This document shows, one piece after another, positions 33,540 through 42,445 of a DNA stretch of 64,000 nt. Within the stretch, counting starts at the first letter, position 1; each line of letters starts with the position of its first letter. The position numbers and the translations under genes are program-made. Source of the DNA: Paenochrobactrum pullorum (GTDB lineage Bacteria; Pseudomonadota; Alphaproteobacteria; Rhizobiales; Rhizobiaceae); contig NZ_JBHEEH010000001.1 in the NCBI RefSeq assembly GCF_041929845.1, positions 496,001 to 560,000 of the forward strand, given 5' to 3'. Under the pieces are notes generated by a model, which did no database searches, was not told where the DNA came from, and saw nothing but the letters and a program-made list of their open reading frames with translations.

Positions 33540-34393
33540 GGGGCTACCTGTGAAGGATTGGTCCATAGTTCATAAAAATGGTGGACGGGACCGTGACCGC
33601 TGCCGATGGTTAGTTGATCGGCGGCCAAAATTGCCTGATGCAGATAGTCGTGGGCTTCTTCAAAAGCTTGTTTTAAATCTAACCCATGTCCAAGCTTTGT
33701 CGCCAGAGCTGCCGACAGAGTGCAGCCGGTGCCGTGGGTGTTTTTGGTGTGGATGCGGGGCGCAGAAATGGCAAATGTCGGGGCGTCTGCGGTGATCAAG
33801 AGATCAGTGCAAATTTCACCTTCCGCATGGCCGCCCTTCATCAAAACGGCTTTGGCACCTAAGCGAAGCAAGGCGCGGCCTTGTGCTTCGGCTTCCTCAT
33901 CGCTTTTTGCTTCATCCATATCCAGCAGACAGGCAGCTTCGGGACGGTTCGGGGTGATCAAGGTTGCTAAAGGGATCAGTTTTTGGCGCAATACATCAAT
34001 CGCGGTTTCGCTAAGCAGGCGATTGCCGGATTTAGCTACCATCACCGGATCAAGCACGATCGGCCCTTGGAAGTGGCTCAAACCGTCCATCACCGTTTCG
34101 ATGGTTTCAGGTTGTGAGAGCATGCCGATTTTAACGGCAGCAACATTAAGATCGCTGAACACCGCCTCCATCTGCCCGCGAATGATCGCCGGTGTCATAT
34201 CCATTACGTCAGTGACGCCGCGGGTGTTTTGTGCGGTGATGGCGGTGATGACGCTCGCACCATAGGTTTTAAGCGCAGAAAAAGCTTTTAAATCGGCCTG
34301 AATACCGGCACCGCCGCTGCTGTCAGAGCCAGCAATGGTTACGCAGATCGGAACTGAACTGAGGGTGGAAGATGTGTCTAACCGTCTCGTCAT
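33536..34393 (-). CDS. thiD: Hydroxymethylpyrimidine/phosphomethylpyrimidine kinase ThiD
   Basis: Phosphorylates HMP and HMP-phosphate. The 285-residue ribokinase-fold protein has VTIAGSDSSGGAGIQADLKAF, VLDPVMVAKSGNRLL, LITPNRPEA and the C-terminal NTHGTGCTLSAALA. It is the first gene of the thi operon, preceded by about 140 bases of leader and a TPP riboswitch. No thiC gene is found in the window, so HMP arrives by salvage or from ThiC encoded elsewhere. Confidence 0.95.
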   Translation of the reverse strand: MTRRLDTSSTLSSVPICVTIAGSDSSGGAGIQADLKAFSALKTYGASVITAITAQNTRGVTDVMDMTPAIIRGQMEAVFSDLNVAAVKIGMLSQPETIETVMDGLSHFQGPIVLDPVMVAKSGNRLLSETAIDVLRQKLIPLATLITPNRPEAACLLDMDEAKSDEEAEAQGRALLRLGAKAVLMKGGHAEGEICTDLLITADAPTFAISAPRIHTKNTHGTGCTLSAALATKLGHGLDLKQAFEEAHDYLHQAILAADQLTIGSGHGPVHHFYELWTNPSQVAP

Positions 34394-34534
34394 GTCGTTT
34401 CTCTTCTCTGAACAGAAAGTGAAACATCATGACTGGCTGAAGCTTTTGTTTTGCTTCTGGTTGGAAAATTCGCCTGTTGCCCAAATTACCAAGCAAGACC
34501 AATTCCCATTACGCCCGTTCGTGACGCGCCAAAT

Positions 34535-34616
34535 TCCGTTCCCTACGCAGGTATTACCCGGATCAGGTTCAATGGGTTAGCGCTTTTGCGCCTCTCAGTC
34601 TTTCGACACCCCAACG
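34535..34616 (-). promoter_or_regulatory. TPP riboswitch (thi box) controlling the thi operon
   Basis: On the minus strand the conserved TPP aptamer elements appear in order: GGGGTG, CTGAGAGG, ACCCATTGAACCTGATCCGG and GGTAATACCTGCGTAGGGAA. These are the hallmarks of the pyrimidine- and pyrophosphate-sensing arms. It lies about 140 bases before thiD, on the operon side. No clear terminator was seen between, so the mechanism (termination or blocking translation) is open. Confidence 0.95.
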
Positions 34617-34633
34617 AATATTTGCTGCCTCTA

Positions 34634-34662
34634 TGAGTAGAATTTAAAATCAGATTGGTCAA
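34634..34662 (-). promoter_or_regulatory. Putative promoter for the thi operon
   Basis: On the minus strand TTGACC (34662-34657), a 17-base spacer and TACTCA (34639-34634) precede the TPP riboswitch by about 18 bases, the right distance for its transcription start. Confidence 0.45.
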
Positions 34663-34726
34663 GCCCGCGTCAAAAGCATCTGAAATCGATTGGAATTACA
34701 GTCGGGATTTTTCTTTAAAAAAGCTC

Positions 34727-34757
34727 TTGACCTTCCCATGATGGGAAGCCTTAGTTT
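34727..34757 (+). promoter_or_regulatory. CueR/HmrR-type operator and promoter of copA
   Basis: TTGACC (34727-34732) and TAGTTT (34752-34757) are separated by 19 bases holding the perfect palindrome CTTCCCAT-G-ATGGGAAG (34732-34748). The overlong spacer with a CTTCCC dyad is the hallmark of MerR-family copper promoters. It lies 55 bases before copA, whose regulator is encoded at the other end of the gene. Confidence 0.88.
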
Positions 34758-34811
34758 AAGCGCCATGATGAAGTGTCTGTTTAAGAGCAGCGATGTGGCA
34801 GGGGATAACCT

Positions 34812-37451
34812 ATGAGCCAGAAAAATGACAGCGAGTTAACAAGCAACATCTTGTTAACTAAGTATAATTTCAATGTGGAAGGCATGAGTTGTGCCTCTTG
34901 TGTGGGGCGGGTGGAGCGCGCACTGACAGGTACTGATGGTGTGGTTAAAGCCAGTGTCAACCTGATGACAGAGCGCGCCCATGTGGAAGTGAGTGACAGC
35001 AATATCACGGCTGATGATTTGGTGAAAATCATCGGCGGAGCAGGTTATAAAGCTGAGCTGATTGATGAGCAAAAGCCGGTGGAAGCACTTAAAAGCTCTG
35101 GTTGCGGTTGCGGTTCAAAAAAAGCTGAAAGCGTAGAAACATGTCAATCGGAAGCCAAACTGGCTGCTGTTGTGCCATCATCATCCGCGCCGCAAAAATT
35201 TGATTTGAACATTGAAGGCATGACCTGTGCATCTTGTGTCGGCACTGTCGAGCGTGCTTTACTCGCGGTTGACGGCGTTACATCAGCCAGCGTTAATCTG
35301 GCCACTGAACGGGCGCAGATCGTGGTGGATGGTACGCGGGTCAATATAGATAAGCTGATTGGTGCGGTGGCAAAAGCTGGCTATCAGGCGCGTAAAATTG
35401 ATGTCGCCGCCAAGCAATCTACCGGTGAAATGCGCGCGCAAAAACGTGAAAAAGAAGCACAAACCTTACAGCGTCAAACTTTGCTGGCAGTCGTGCTGAC
35501 CTTGCCGGTTTTTGTACTTGAAATGGGGTCGCACTTAATCCCTGGCATGCATATGCTGATTGACCGCACAATTGGTATGCAAAATAGTTGGTATTTGCAA
35601 TTTGTGCTGACAACGCTGGTGCTTTTCGGGCCGGGATTGCGCTTTTTCAAGCTGGGCATTCCGGCACTTTTAAAAGCCGCACCGGATATGAATTCGCTGG
35701 TAGCGGTCGGTACATTGGCCGCTTGGGGCTTTTCAACGATCGCCACTTTCATGCCGTCCGTTTTGCCTGAAGGCACGGTGAATGTTTATTTTGAAGCCGC
35801 AGCCGTTATCGTGGCGCTGATCCTGCTTGGCCGTTATCTGGAAGCGCGCGCCAAGGGCAGAACCAGTGCTGCCATCAGCCGTTTGGTTGATTTGCAGGCG
35901 AAAACTGCACGCGTTTTGCGCGATGGCAAGGCGGTTGATGTGCCGTTGGAAGATGTGCGCGTGGGCGACCATGTGCAGGTCAGACCAGGTGAAAAAGTAC
36001 CGGTCGATGGCGTGCTCATCGAGGGCTCTTCTTATATTGATGAATCGATGATTACCGGTGAACCAGTGCCCGTTGCCAAGGAAATTGGCGCCGAAGTGGT
36101 CGGCGGCACCATCAATAAATCCGGTTTTTTCACCTATCAGGCGACCAAGGTTGGCAGTGATATGGTGATCGCCCAGATCATCCGTATGGTGGAAGATGCG
36201 CAGGCCGACAAGCTGCCCATTCAGGCGATGGTGGATAAAGTAACGCGCTGGTTTGTGCCCGCAGTGATGGCAGCCGCAGTTGTCACCTTTGTCATCTGGT
36301 TGATATTCGGTCAGTCGCCGTCATTAGGCTTTGCGCTTGTGAATGCCATTGCGGTGCTGATTATCGCTTGCCCTTGTGCGATGGGGCTTGCCACGCCAAC
36401 GTCAATTATGGTTGGCACCGGACGTGCGGCAGAAATGGGCGTGTTGTTCCGTCGTGGCGATGCATTGCAACGTTTACGTGAAGCATCTGTCATTGCTTTT
36501 GACAAAACCGGAACACTGACCTTGGGCAAGCCGGTTCTGGCACATTTTGAAACTGTTGCCGGACAGGATGAGGCGAAAATTCTGACCCTTGCTGCGAGTG
36601 TTGAGGCACGCTCCGAACATCCGATTGCCGCCGCCGTTGTGCAGGCGGCAGAAGAAAAAGGCTTGACCTTAAAGGATGTGCAGAACTTCAACGCTATTGC
36701 TGGCATGGGGCTGGTTGCAGATGTTGATGGTCAACAAGTGGCCGTGGGTGCTGGCCGTCATATGGCAGCATTCAATATTGATATTACAGCTTTGGAAAAA
36801 GTGGCCGATCAACTGGCCGCGCAAGGACGCTCGTCCATTTACGTGGCCGTTGATGGTCAATTGGCTGCAATCCTGTCGATTGCCGATCCGCTCAAACCAT
36901 CAACGAAAGAAGCGATTGATGCGCTACATCAGATGGGCTTGAAAGTAGCGATGATCACCGGTGACGGTCGTGCAACGGCAGAAGCCATTGCCCGTTCGCT
37001 GTCGATTGACCATGTGGAAGCCGAAGTGCTGCCGGGCGGCAAAGTGGATGCTTTAAAGCGTATGTCGACGAAAGGTGAGGTGCTGGTATTTGTCGGCGAT
37101 GGCATCAATGATGCACCGGCACTAGCTGCGGCTGATGTGGGTATTGCTTTGGGCACCGGCACCGATGTGGCGATGGAAAGCGCCGATATTGTGCTGATGT
37201 CGGGTGATTTGCGTGGTGTTATCAATGCGTTGGCGGTATCTCGTGCTACCATCCGCAATATTCGTGAAAACCTGTTCTGGGCATTTGCTTATAATATTGC
37301 GCTTATTCCGGTGGCTGCTGGTGTGCTTTATCCATTGTGGGGCACATTATTGTCGCCAATGCTGGCGGCAGGTGCGATGGCGCTTTCCAGCATCTTCGTG
37401 CTTTCCAATGCGCTGCGTCTGCGTAAGGTTAAACCTGCATTGCAGGTTTAA
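34812..37451 (+). CDS. copA: Copper-exporting P1B-type ATPase CopA
   Basis: An 879-residue Cu(I) pump. Two N-terminal heavy-metal domains carry GMSCASC (about residue 24) and GMTCASC (about residue 136), joined by a Cys-rich linker (CGCGSKK). Then come eight membrane helices, the TGEPVPV phosphatase loop, the transport motif ACPCAMGLATP, phosphorylation site DKTGTLTLG, SEHPIA and GDGINDAPALAAADVG. It removes cytoplasmic copper. The upstream CueR-type operator and the convergent regulator gene agree with copper induction. Confidence 0.97.
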   Translation: MSQKNDSELTSNILLTKYNFNVEGMSCASCVGRVERALTGTDGVVKASVNLMTERAHVEVSDSNITADDLVKIIGGAGYKAELIDEQKPVEALKSSGCGCGSKKAESVETCQSEAKLAAVVPSSSAPQKFDLNIEGMTCASCVGTVERALLAVDGVTSASVNLATERAQIVVDGTRVNIDKLIGAVAKAGYQARKIDVAAKQSTGEMRAQKREKEAQTLQRQTLLAVVLTLPVFVLEMGSHLIPGMHMLIDRTIGMQNSWYLQFVLTTLVLFGPGLRFFKLGIPALLKAAPDMNSLVAVGTLAAWGFSTIATFMPSVLPEGTVNVYFEAAAVIVALILLGRYLEARAKGRTSAAISRLVDLQAKTARVLRDGKAVDVPLEDVRVGDHVQVRPGEKVPVDGVLIEGSSYIDESMITGEPVPVAKEIGAEVVGGTINKSGFFTYQATKVGSDMVIAQIIRMVEDAQADKLPIQAMVDKVTRWFVPAVMAAAVVTFVIWLIFGQSPSLGFALVNAIAVLIIACPCAMGLATPTSIMVGTGRAAEMGVLFRRGDALQRLREASVIAFDKTGTLTLGKPVLAHFETVAGQDEAKILTLAASVEARSEHPIAAAVVQAAEEKGLTLKDVQNFNAIAGMGLVADVDGQQVAVGAGRHMAAFNIDITALEKVADQLAAQGRSSIYVAVDGQLAAILSIADPLKPSTKEAIDALHQMGLKVAMITGDGRATAEAIARSLSIDHVEAEVLPGGKVDALKRMSTKGEVLVFVGDGINDAPALAAADVGIALGTGTDVAMESADIVLMSGDLRGVINALAVSRATIRNIRENLFWAFAYNIALIPVAAGVLYPLWGTLLSPMLAAGAMALSSIFVLSNALRLRKVKPALQV
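37430..37450. terminator. Palindrome at the copA 3' end
   Basis: Perfect 10-base arms TAAACCTGCA / TGCAGGTTTA around one base overlap the last codons and stop of copA, 10 bases from the convergent regulator stop. It may be a shared terminator, though no U-run follows. Confidence 0.4.
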
Positions 37452-37460
37452 CTGATAAGA

Positions 37461-37865
37461 TTAAGATCTGGCTGCATTGCTGGCCAGATCATGCAAAATC
37501 GGACAGTCAGGGCGGTTATTGCCCTGACAGTTCTGTGCCAGATGGCGCAATGTATCCGCCATTTCGCGCAATTGTTCCATCTTGGCTTCCAGCTCCGCCA
37601 CATGGGTGAGGGCTATTTGCTTCACATCAGATGAAGCACGGCTGTGGTCCTGCCAAAGGGTCAGTAAATCTTTGATTTGATCCAGTGAAAAACCTAAATC
37701 GCGCCCGCGCCGTATGAAGCGCAATGTTTCTACATCGCGTTTGGAATAAACGCGGTATCCAGCCTCGGTGCGCCCTGCTTTTTCAATCAGCCCGACCGTC
37801 TCATAATGGCGTATCATTTTGGCACTTATACCCGACGCAGTTGCTGCTTCGCCAATATTCATCAT
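37461..37865 (-). CDS. hmrR: MerR-family copper efflux regulator (HmrR/CueR)
   Basis: A 134-residue MerR-family activator. The N-terminal helix-turn-helix is MMNIGEAATASGISAKMIRHYETVGLI, followed by a coiled-coil dimer helix. The C terminus has C-x7-C (CQGNNRPDC), the Cu(I)-binding loop of CueR/HmrR. GGAG precedes the ATG at 37865; the longer frame to 37940 was rejected. It is convergent with copA, whose promoter has the matching dyad. Confidence 0.93.
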   Translation of the reverse strand: MMNIGEAATASGISAKMIRHYETVGLIEKAGRTEAGYRVYSKRDVETLRFIRRGRDLGFSLDQIKDLLTLWQDHSRASSDVKQIALTHVAELEAKMEQLREMADTLRHLAQNCQGNNRPDCPILHDLASNAARS

Positions 37866-37948
37866 GTTAAAGCTCCGTGGTTGTGCTATATATAGGCCAT
37901 CTCCTGACAGCTTACAAAATAATTCATTGGACAGCGCCAAACTATATG

Positions 37949-37977
37949 TTGACGTCTGCTCGCATTAATTGTCTATA
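37949..37977 (+). promoter_or_regulatory. Putative promoter of nrdAB
   Basis: TTGACG (37949-37954), a 17-base spacer and TCTATA (37972-37977) lie just upstream of the cobalamin riboswitch. The position fits the start of the riboswitch transcript. Confidence 0.5.
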
Positions 37978-37989
37978 TCTAGTGGTCAC

Positions 37990-38172
37990 GGTCTCTCGAA
38001 TCGCAAGATAGAGAGATAATAGGGAATCCGGAAAGGCTGGTGCTTTTCACCGTTTAAACCGGAGCTGCCCCCGCAACTGTAAAGCGGCGAGCTTTTGTCT
38101 ATTTACGTCACTGAGGTTATTCTTGGGAAGACGGACAAAAGCCCAGACCCGCCAGCCAGGAGACCTGCCGCG
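37990..38172 (+). promoter_or_regulatory. Cobalamin (AdoCbl-type) riboswitch upstream of nrdA
   Basis: The conserved B12 aptamer elements occur in order: GGCTGGTGC near 38035, CCGGAGCTGCCCCCGCAAC near 38060, GGGAAGACGG near 38125, and the B12 box AGCCAGGAGACCTGCC at about 38154-38169. It precedes nrdA by about 130 bases. A terminator-like hairpin and a ribosome-site hairpin follow, so B12 binding should reduce nrdAB expression. Known examples place such elements before B12-independent ribonucleotide reductases in organisms that also have a B12-dependent one. Confidence 0.95.
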
Positions 38173-38221
38173 ACACGAAATGTTCTCCCTGGGCGGGGTG
38201 TCCCGGTGGTGTGCTGGCAAC

Positions 38222-38249
38222 AGAGCAGACGTATGGCGTCGCTCTTTTT
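38222..38249 (+). terminator. Riboswitch-controlled terminator candidate
   Basis: AGAGC-(A)-GACG pairs with CGTC-GCTCT around a 5-base loop, followed by TTTT. It lies between the B12 box and nrdA, as expected for ligand-dependent transcription termination. Confidence 0.6.
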
Positions 38250-38269
38250 CATGCATGCATCCGTCTGAC

Positions 38270-38296
38270 CTTGCCCCCAACAAAAATTGGGGTAAG
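38270..38296 (+). promoter_or_regulatory. Hairpin covering the nrdA ribosome site
   Basis: CCCCAA (38275-38280) pairs with TTGGGG (38287-38292), extended by CTT/AAG. The GGGG is the Shine-Dalgarno sequence seven bases before the nrdA ATG, so this stem would limit translation. Confidence 0.5.
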
Positions 38297-38299
38297 CCA

Positions 38300-41170
38300 A
38301 TGTCGATTTCTCTTGTGCGTGAGCCTGCCGACGGCGACGCTTTTTCTGCCGCAAACACAGCTGCAAATAATTCCGAGCTTGGGTTTCAGGTCATCCGTCG
38401 TAATGGATCAGTCACACCATTTGATGGTGATAAAATTGCTGTTGCGTTGCAAAAAGCATTTCTGGCTGTTGAAGGCACAAGTGCTGCCTCGTCGCGCCGC
38501 GTTCATGATGTTGTTGCAGAACTGTCTGAAGTTATCATTGGAGGTCTTACCCGCCATGCAACAGAAGGTCGTACCTTCCATATTGAAGATGTTCAGGATC
38601 AGGTCGAGCTGGCATTGATGCGTGGCGGCCATCACAAAGTGGCACGTGCTTATGTGCTGTACCGTGAAGAGCGTGCCCGTGAACGTGCTGAACAGGCCGC
38701 CAATAATCCGCAAGCAAAGCCGCAATTGCAGATGAAAAGCGCGAGCGGTCAATTGGTGCCGCTTGATGAAGCACGTTTGAAACATGTGGTTGAAGAAGCT
38801 TGTTCTGGTTTGGCCTCTGTCTCAGCAGAAGCCATTTTGACCGAAACCAAACGCAATCTTTATAGCGGCATCACACAGGATGAATTAGCGCTGGCGCCTA
38901 TCTTGGCTGCGCGCACCTTGATTGAAACCGAGCCGGATTATTCCAAAGTTAGCGCTCGTTTATTGCTGGATAAATTGCGCCGTGAAGTACTGACCTTTGT
39001 TGAAGGTTCTCCGCGTGAAGCAACACACAAGCAGATGTGCGAGCTTTATCCGAACTATTTGAAATCCTATATCCGTGTGGGTATTGATGCCGATCAGCTT
39101 GATCCGGAATTGGCATTGTTCGATCTCGACCGTATGGCCGCTGCCATCAAACCAGAGCGCGATCTGCAATTTGATTATTTGGGCTTGCAAACCCTTTATG
39201 ACCGCTATTTCCTGCACGTTCAAAACAAGCGTTTTGAATTGCCGCAAGCTTTCTTCATGCGCGTTGCCATGGGGCTGTCCTTACGTGAAGAAGAGCGCGA
39301 AACCAAAGCAATTGAGTTCTATAATCTGCTTTCAAGCTTTGATTTCATGGCTTCAACGCCAACTTTGTTTAATGCCGGAACGCGCCGCCCGCAGCTTTCT
39401 TCCTGTTTCCTGACCACTGTTCCGGATGATCTCGACGGTATTTTCAAAAGCGTTAAAGACAATGCTTTGCTTGCTAAATATTCCGGCGGTCTGGGTAATG
39501 ACTGGAGCCGTGTCCGTGGTCTTGGAGCGCGTATTAAAGGCACCAATGGCGAAAGTCAGGGTGTTGTACCTTTCTTAAAAGTTGCCAATGATACTGCGAT
39601 TGCGGTTAATCAGGGCGGTAAGCGCAAGGGTGCGGTGTGTGCTTACTTAGAAACATGGCATATCGACATCGAAGAGTTTTTGGATCTTCGTAAAAACACC
39701 GGTGATGACCGTCGCCGTACCCATGACATGAACACGGCCAACTGGGTGCCGGATCTGTTTATGGAACGTGTGGAAAAAGACGGTGACTGGACATTGTTTT
39801 CGCCGGATGAAACTCCTGATTTGCACGATCTTTATGGGGCGGCCTTTAAATATGCTTATGAAGCCTATGAGCAAAAAGCTGCTAAAGGCGGCATCAAAGT
39901 CTACCGCACTGTAAAGGCAAAAGACTTGTGGCGTCGTATGTTGACGATGCTGTTTGAAACCGGCCATCCTTGGATCACCTTCAAAGATCCGTGCAATATC
40001 CGTTCGCCACAGCAGCATGCCGGTGTGGTGCATTCATCCAACCTCTGCACGGAAATTACGCTCAATACATCGAATGATGAAGTGGCTGTTTGTAATCTGG
40101 GTTCAGTCAATCTGGCAGCACACACAACAGCGGAAGGCATTGATCAGGAACGTTTGGCGCGCACTGTAGCAACCGCTATGCGTATGCTCGACAATGTGGT
40201 GGACATCAATTTCTACACCATTCCGGAAGCGCGCCGCTCGAACCTGCGCCACCGTCCGGTTGGTCTGGGTCTGATGGGCTTTCAGGATGCGTTGCAGATT
40301 TTGCGCCTGCCATATGCCTCCGACGAAGCGATTAAATTTGCAGATCAGAGCATGGAAGCCATTTCCTATCATGCTATTTCTGCCTCTGTAGATCTGGCAG
40401 CTGAACGCGGCAGCTATCAAAGCTACGAAGGCTCGCTCTGGTCAAAAGGCATTTTGCCGATTGATTCACTGCGTATGCTTTCGGATGCGCGTGCTCACAA
40501 TAATTTGGCGAGCATGGATTTGAACTATGATGAGACACTTGACTGGAAAACCTTGCGTGAACGCGTCAAGACCGTCGGTATGCGCAATTCCAACTGCATG
40601 GCGATTGCTCCAACGGCCACTATTTCCAATATTTGCGGTGTATCGCAGTCAATCGAACCAGCCTATCAAAACCTGTTCGTTAAATCGAACATGTCGGGCG
40701 ACTTTACCGTAGTTAATGCCGGTCTTATTCACGATCTGAAAGCACGTGGTCTTTGGGACGAAGTGATGATTTCTGATCTGAAATATTTCGACGGCAGCAT
40801 CGGGCAGATCGACCGTATTCCCGATGATCTGAAAGCGCTTTATGCAACGGCTTTTGAAATCGACACCGCGTGGCTGATCGAAGCTGCAAGCCGCCGTCAA
40901 AAGTGGATTGATCAGGGTCAGTCGCTCAATCTCTATATCGCCAATCCAAGCGGTAAGAAGCTTGACGAATTGTATCGCCTGAGCTGGTATCGTGGTTTGA
41001 AAACCACATATTACCTGCGATCCCGCTCCGCCAGCCATGTGGAAAAATCCACATTGAAGGGCACAGACGGCAAGCTCAATGCAGTGTCTGTCGCACCGGT
41101 GCAGAGTCTTCCGGCCTCTGATGTGCGTGCCTGTTCTATTGATGATCCAACTTGTGAAGCCTGTCAGTAA
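38300..41170 (+). CDS. nrdA: Ribonucleoside-diphosphate reductase alpha subunit (class I NrdA)
   Basis: Catalytic subunit reducing ribonucleotides to deoxyribonucleotides. It has 956 residues, longer than the 761 of E. coli, because of extra N-terminal ATP-cone regulatory sequence (FQVIRRNGSVTPFDGDKI, and a second cone-like stretch from about residue 150). Active-site residues N581-C583-E585 lie in SSNLCTEITL; the redox Cys lie in SSCFLTT and AVCNLGSVNL; a C-terminal C-x2-C closes the chain. The ATG at 38300 is chosen over the riboswitch-spanning frame from 38123. nrdB follows 57 bases later. Confidence 0.96.
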   Translation: MSISLVREPADGDAFSAANTAANNSELGFQVIRRNGSVTPFDGDKIAVALQKAFLAVEGTSAASSRRVHDVVAELSEVIIGGLTRHATEGRTFHIEDVQDQVELALMRGGHHKVARAYVLYREERARERAEQAANNPQAKPQLQMKSASGQLVPLDEARLKHVVEEACSGLASVSAEAILTETKRNLYSGITQDELALAPILAARTLIETEPDYSKVSARLLLDKLRREVLTFVEGSPREATHKQMCELYPNYLKSYIRVGIDADQLDPELALFDLDRMAAAIKPERDLQFDYLGLQTLYDRYFLHVQNKRFELPQAFFMRVAMGLSLREEERETKAIEFYNLLSSFDFMASTPTLFNAGTRRPQLSSCFLTTVPDDLDGIFKSVKDNALLAKYSGGLGNDWSRVRGLGARIKGTNGESQGVVPFLKVANDTAIAVNQGGKRKGAVCAYLETWHIDIEEFLDLRKNTGDDRRRTHDMNTANWVPDLFMERVEKDGDWTLFSPDETPDLHDLYGAAFKYAYEAYEQKAAKGGIKVYRTVKAKDLWRRMLTMLFETGHPWITFKDPCNIRSPQQHAGVVHSSNLCTEITLNTSNDEVAVCNLGSVNLAAHTTAEGIDQERLARTVATAMRMLDNVVDINFYTIPEARRSNLRHRPVGLGLMGFQDALQILRLPYASDEAIKFADQSMEAISYHAISASVDLAAERGSYQSYEGSLWSKGILPIDSLRMLSDARAHNNLASMDLNYDETLDWKTLRERVKTVGMRNSNCMAIAPTATISNICGVSQSIEPAYQNLFVKSNMSGDFTVVNAGLIHDLKARGLWDEVMISDLKYFDGSIGQIDRIPDDLKALYATAFEIDTAWLIEAASRRQKWIDQGQSLNLYIANPSGKKLDELYRLSWYRGLKTTYYLRSRSASHVEKSTLKGTDGKLNAVSVAPVQSLPASDVRACSIDDPTCEACQ

Positions 41171-41227
41171 AATTGGCCGATTATGGACGCTTCCTTTTGT
41201 TTCATGCCTATTTGAAAGGGTTTTATA

Positions 41228-42352
41228 ATGTCTAATCTCGATTGGTCAGAGACCGAAATGAACAGTGCATCTGCGCCTTTAGGTGCTGATGAGACTGCCG
41301 ATGCCACGGGTCTGGGCTCGATTGAGCGTAATGCTGCCCGTGTGACTGTTGATGAAAAGCGCATGATCAATGCGCGCGCCGACGTTAATCAGCTGTTGCC
41401 GTTAAAATATAAATGGGCATGGGAAAAATATCTGGCTGGTTGTAACAATCACTGGATGCCGACCGAAGTTTCCATGCAGGCAGATATCGCACTGTGGAAA
41501 TCCAAAGACGGTTTGACCGATGATGAACGCTTGATGCTCAAGCGTAATTTAGGCTTCTTCGCAGCCTCGGAAAGTCTGGTTGCCAACAATATCGTGCTGG
41601 CGATTTATCGTCATCTGACCAATCCTGAATGCCGTCAATATTTGCTGCGTCAGGCGTTTGAAGAAGCCGTTCATACCCATACATTCCAATATATCGTGGA
41701 AAGTCTGGGTCTTGATGAGGGTGAATTGTTCAACATGTACCGTGAGGTACCATCCATCACCGATAAGGCTGCATGGGCGCTCAATTACACCCGTAATCTG
41801 GATAATGCCGAGTTTAAAACCGGGACACCGGAAGCTGACCGCGACTTCCTGCGTGATCTGATTGCGTTCTATGTCGTGTTTGAAGGCATGTGGTTCTATA
41901 CCGGTTTTGCCCAGCTTCTTTCCCTTGGTCGTCGTAACAAGATGGTGGGTATTGCCGAACAATATCAGTACATCCTGCGTGATGAATCGATCCATATGAA
42001 TTTTGGTATCGACGTCATCAATCAGATCAAGCATGAGAACCCGCATCTTTGGACAAAAGAGTTTCAGGAAGAAGTGCGCAACATGTTGCGTGATGCGGCA
42101 GAACTGGAAGCAGCCTATGGCCGCGATACCATGCCGAACGGTTTGCTGGGTCTGAATGCTGCCCTGTGTGAACAATATATGCATTTCATCGCCAATCGTC
42201 GCTGTGCACAGCTTGGATTGGAATCCGTATTCCCGGAAACGGATAACCCGTTTCCTTGGATGTCGGAAACGATGGATTTGAAGAAAGAGAAAAACTTCTT
42301 TGAGACCCGCGTGATCGAATATCAAAATGGCGGCGCCTTGAGCTGGGATTGA
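41228..42352 (+). CDS. nrdB: Ribonucleoside-diphosphate reductase beta subunit, class Ic-like (Phe at radical site)
   Basis: A 374-residue ferritin-like R2 subunit that supplies the oxidising equivalent to NrdA. Metal ligands by spacing with E. coli R2 (D84, E115, H118, E204, E238, H241) are E115 (SES), E146 and H149 (EEAVHTH), E219, E253 and H256 (RDESIH). The position of the radical Tyr122 is F153 (codon TTC). Phe there together with Glu for the first Asp is the signature of class Ic proteins, such as Chlamydia R2 with a Mn/Fe cofactor. A strong terminator follows. Confidence 0.96.
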   Translation: MSNLDWSETEMNSASAPLGADETADATGLGSIERNAARVTVDEKRMINARADVNQLLPLKYKWAWEKYLAGCNNHWMPTEVSMQADIALWKSKDGLTDDERLMLKRNLGFFAASESLVANNIVLAIYRHLTNPECRQYLLRQAFEEAVHTHTFQYIVESLGLDEGELFNMYREVPSITDKAAWALNYTRNLDNAEFKTGTPEADRDFLRDLIAFYVVFEGMWFYTGFAQLLSLGRRNKMVGIAEQYQYILRDESIHMNFGIDVINQIKHENPHLWTKEFQEEVRNMLRDAAELEAAYGRDTMPNGLLGLNAALCEQYMHFIANRRCAQLGLESVFPETDNPFPWMSETMDLKKEKNFFETRVIEYQNGGALSWD

Positions 42353-42378
42353 TATTTATCGTTCTGATTTGAATAAAG

Positions 42379-42415
42379 AAAAGCCCCGCCGGTCAGATGA
42401 TCGGCGGGGCTTTTT
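42379..42415. terminator. Bidirectional terminator between nrdB and gdhA
   Basis: AAAAGCCCCGCCG pairs perfectly with CGGCGGGGCTTTT around a 10-base loop, with T-runs outside on both strands. It separates the convergent nrdB and glutamate dehydrogenase genes. Confidence 0.93.
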
Positions 42416-42445
42416 GGTCAGTCATTTTAGTCTTGGGGAGGAAAT

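Noticed and set aside
41549..42325. 258-codon open frame antisense to nrdB
   Set aside because: A shadow of nrdB with no domain signature.
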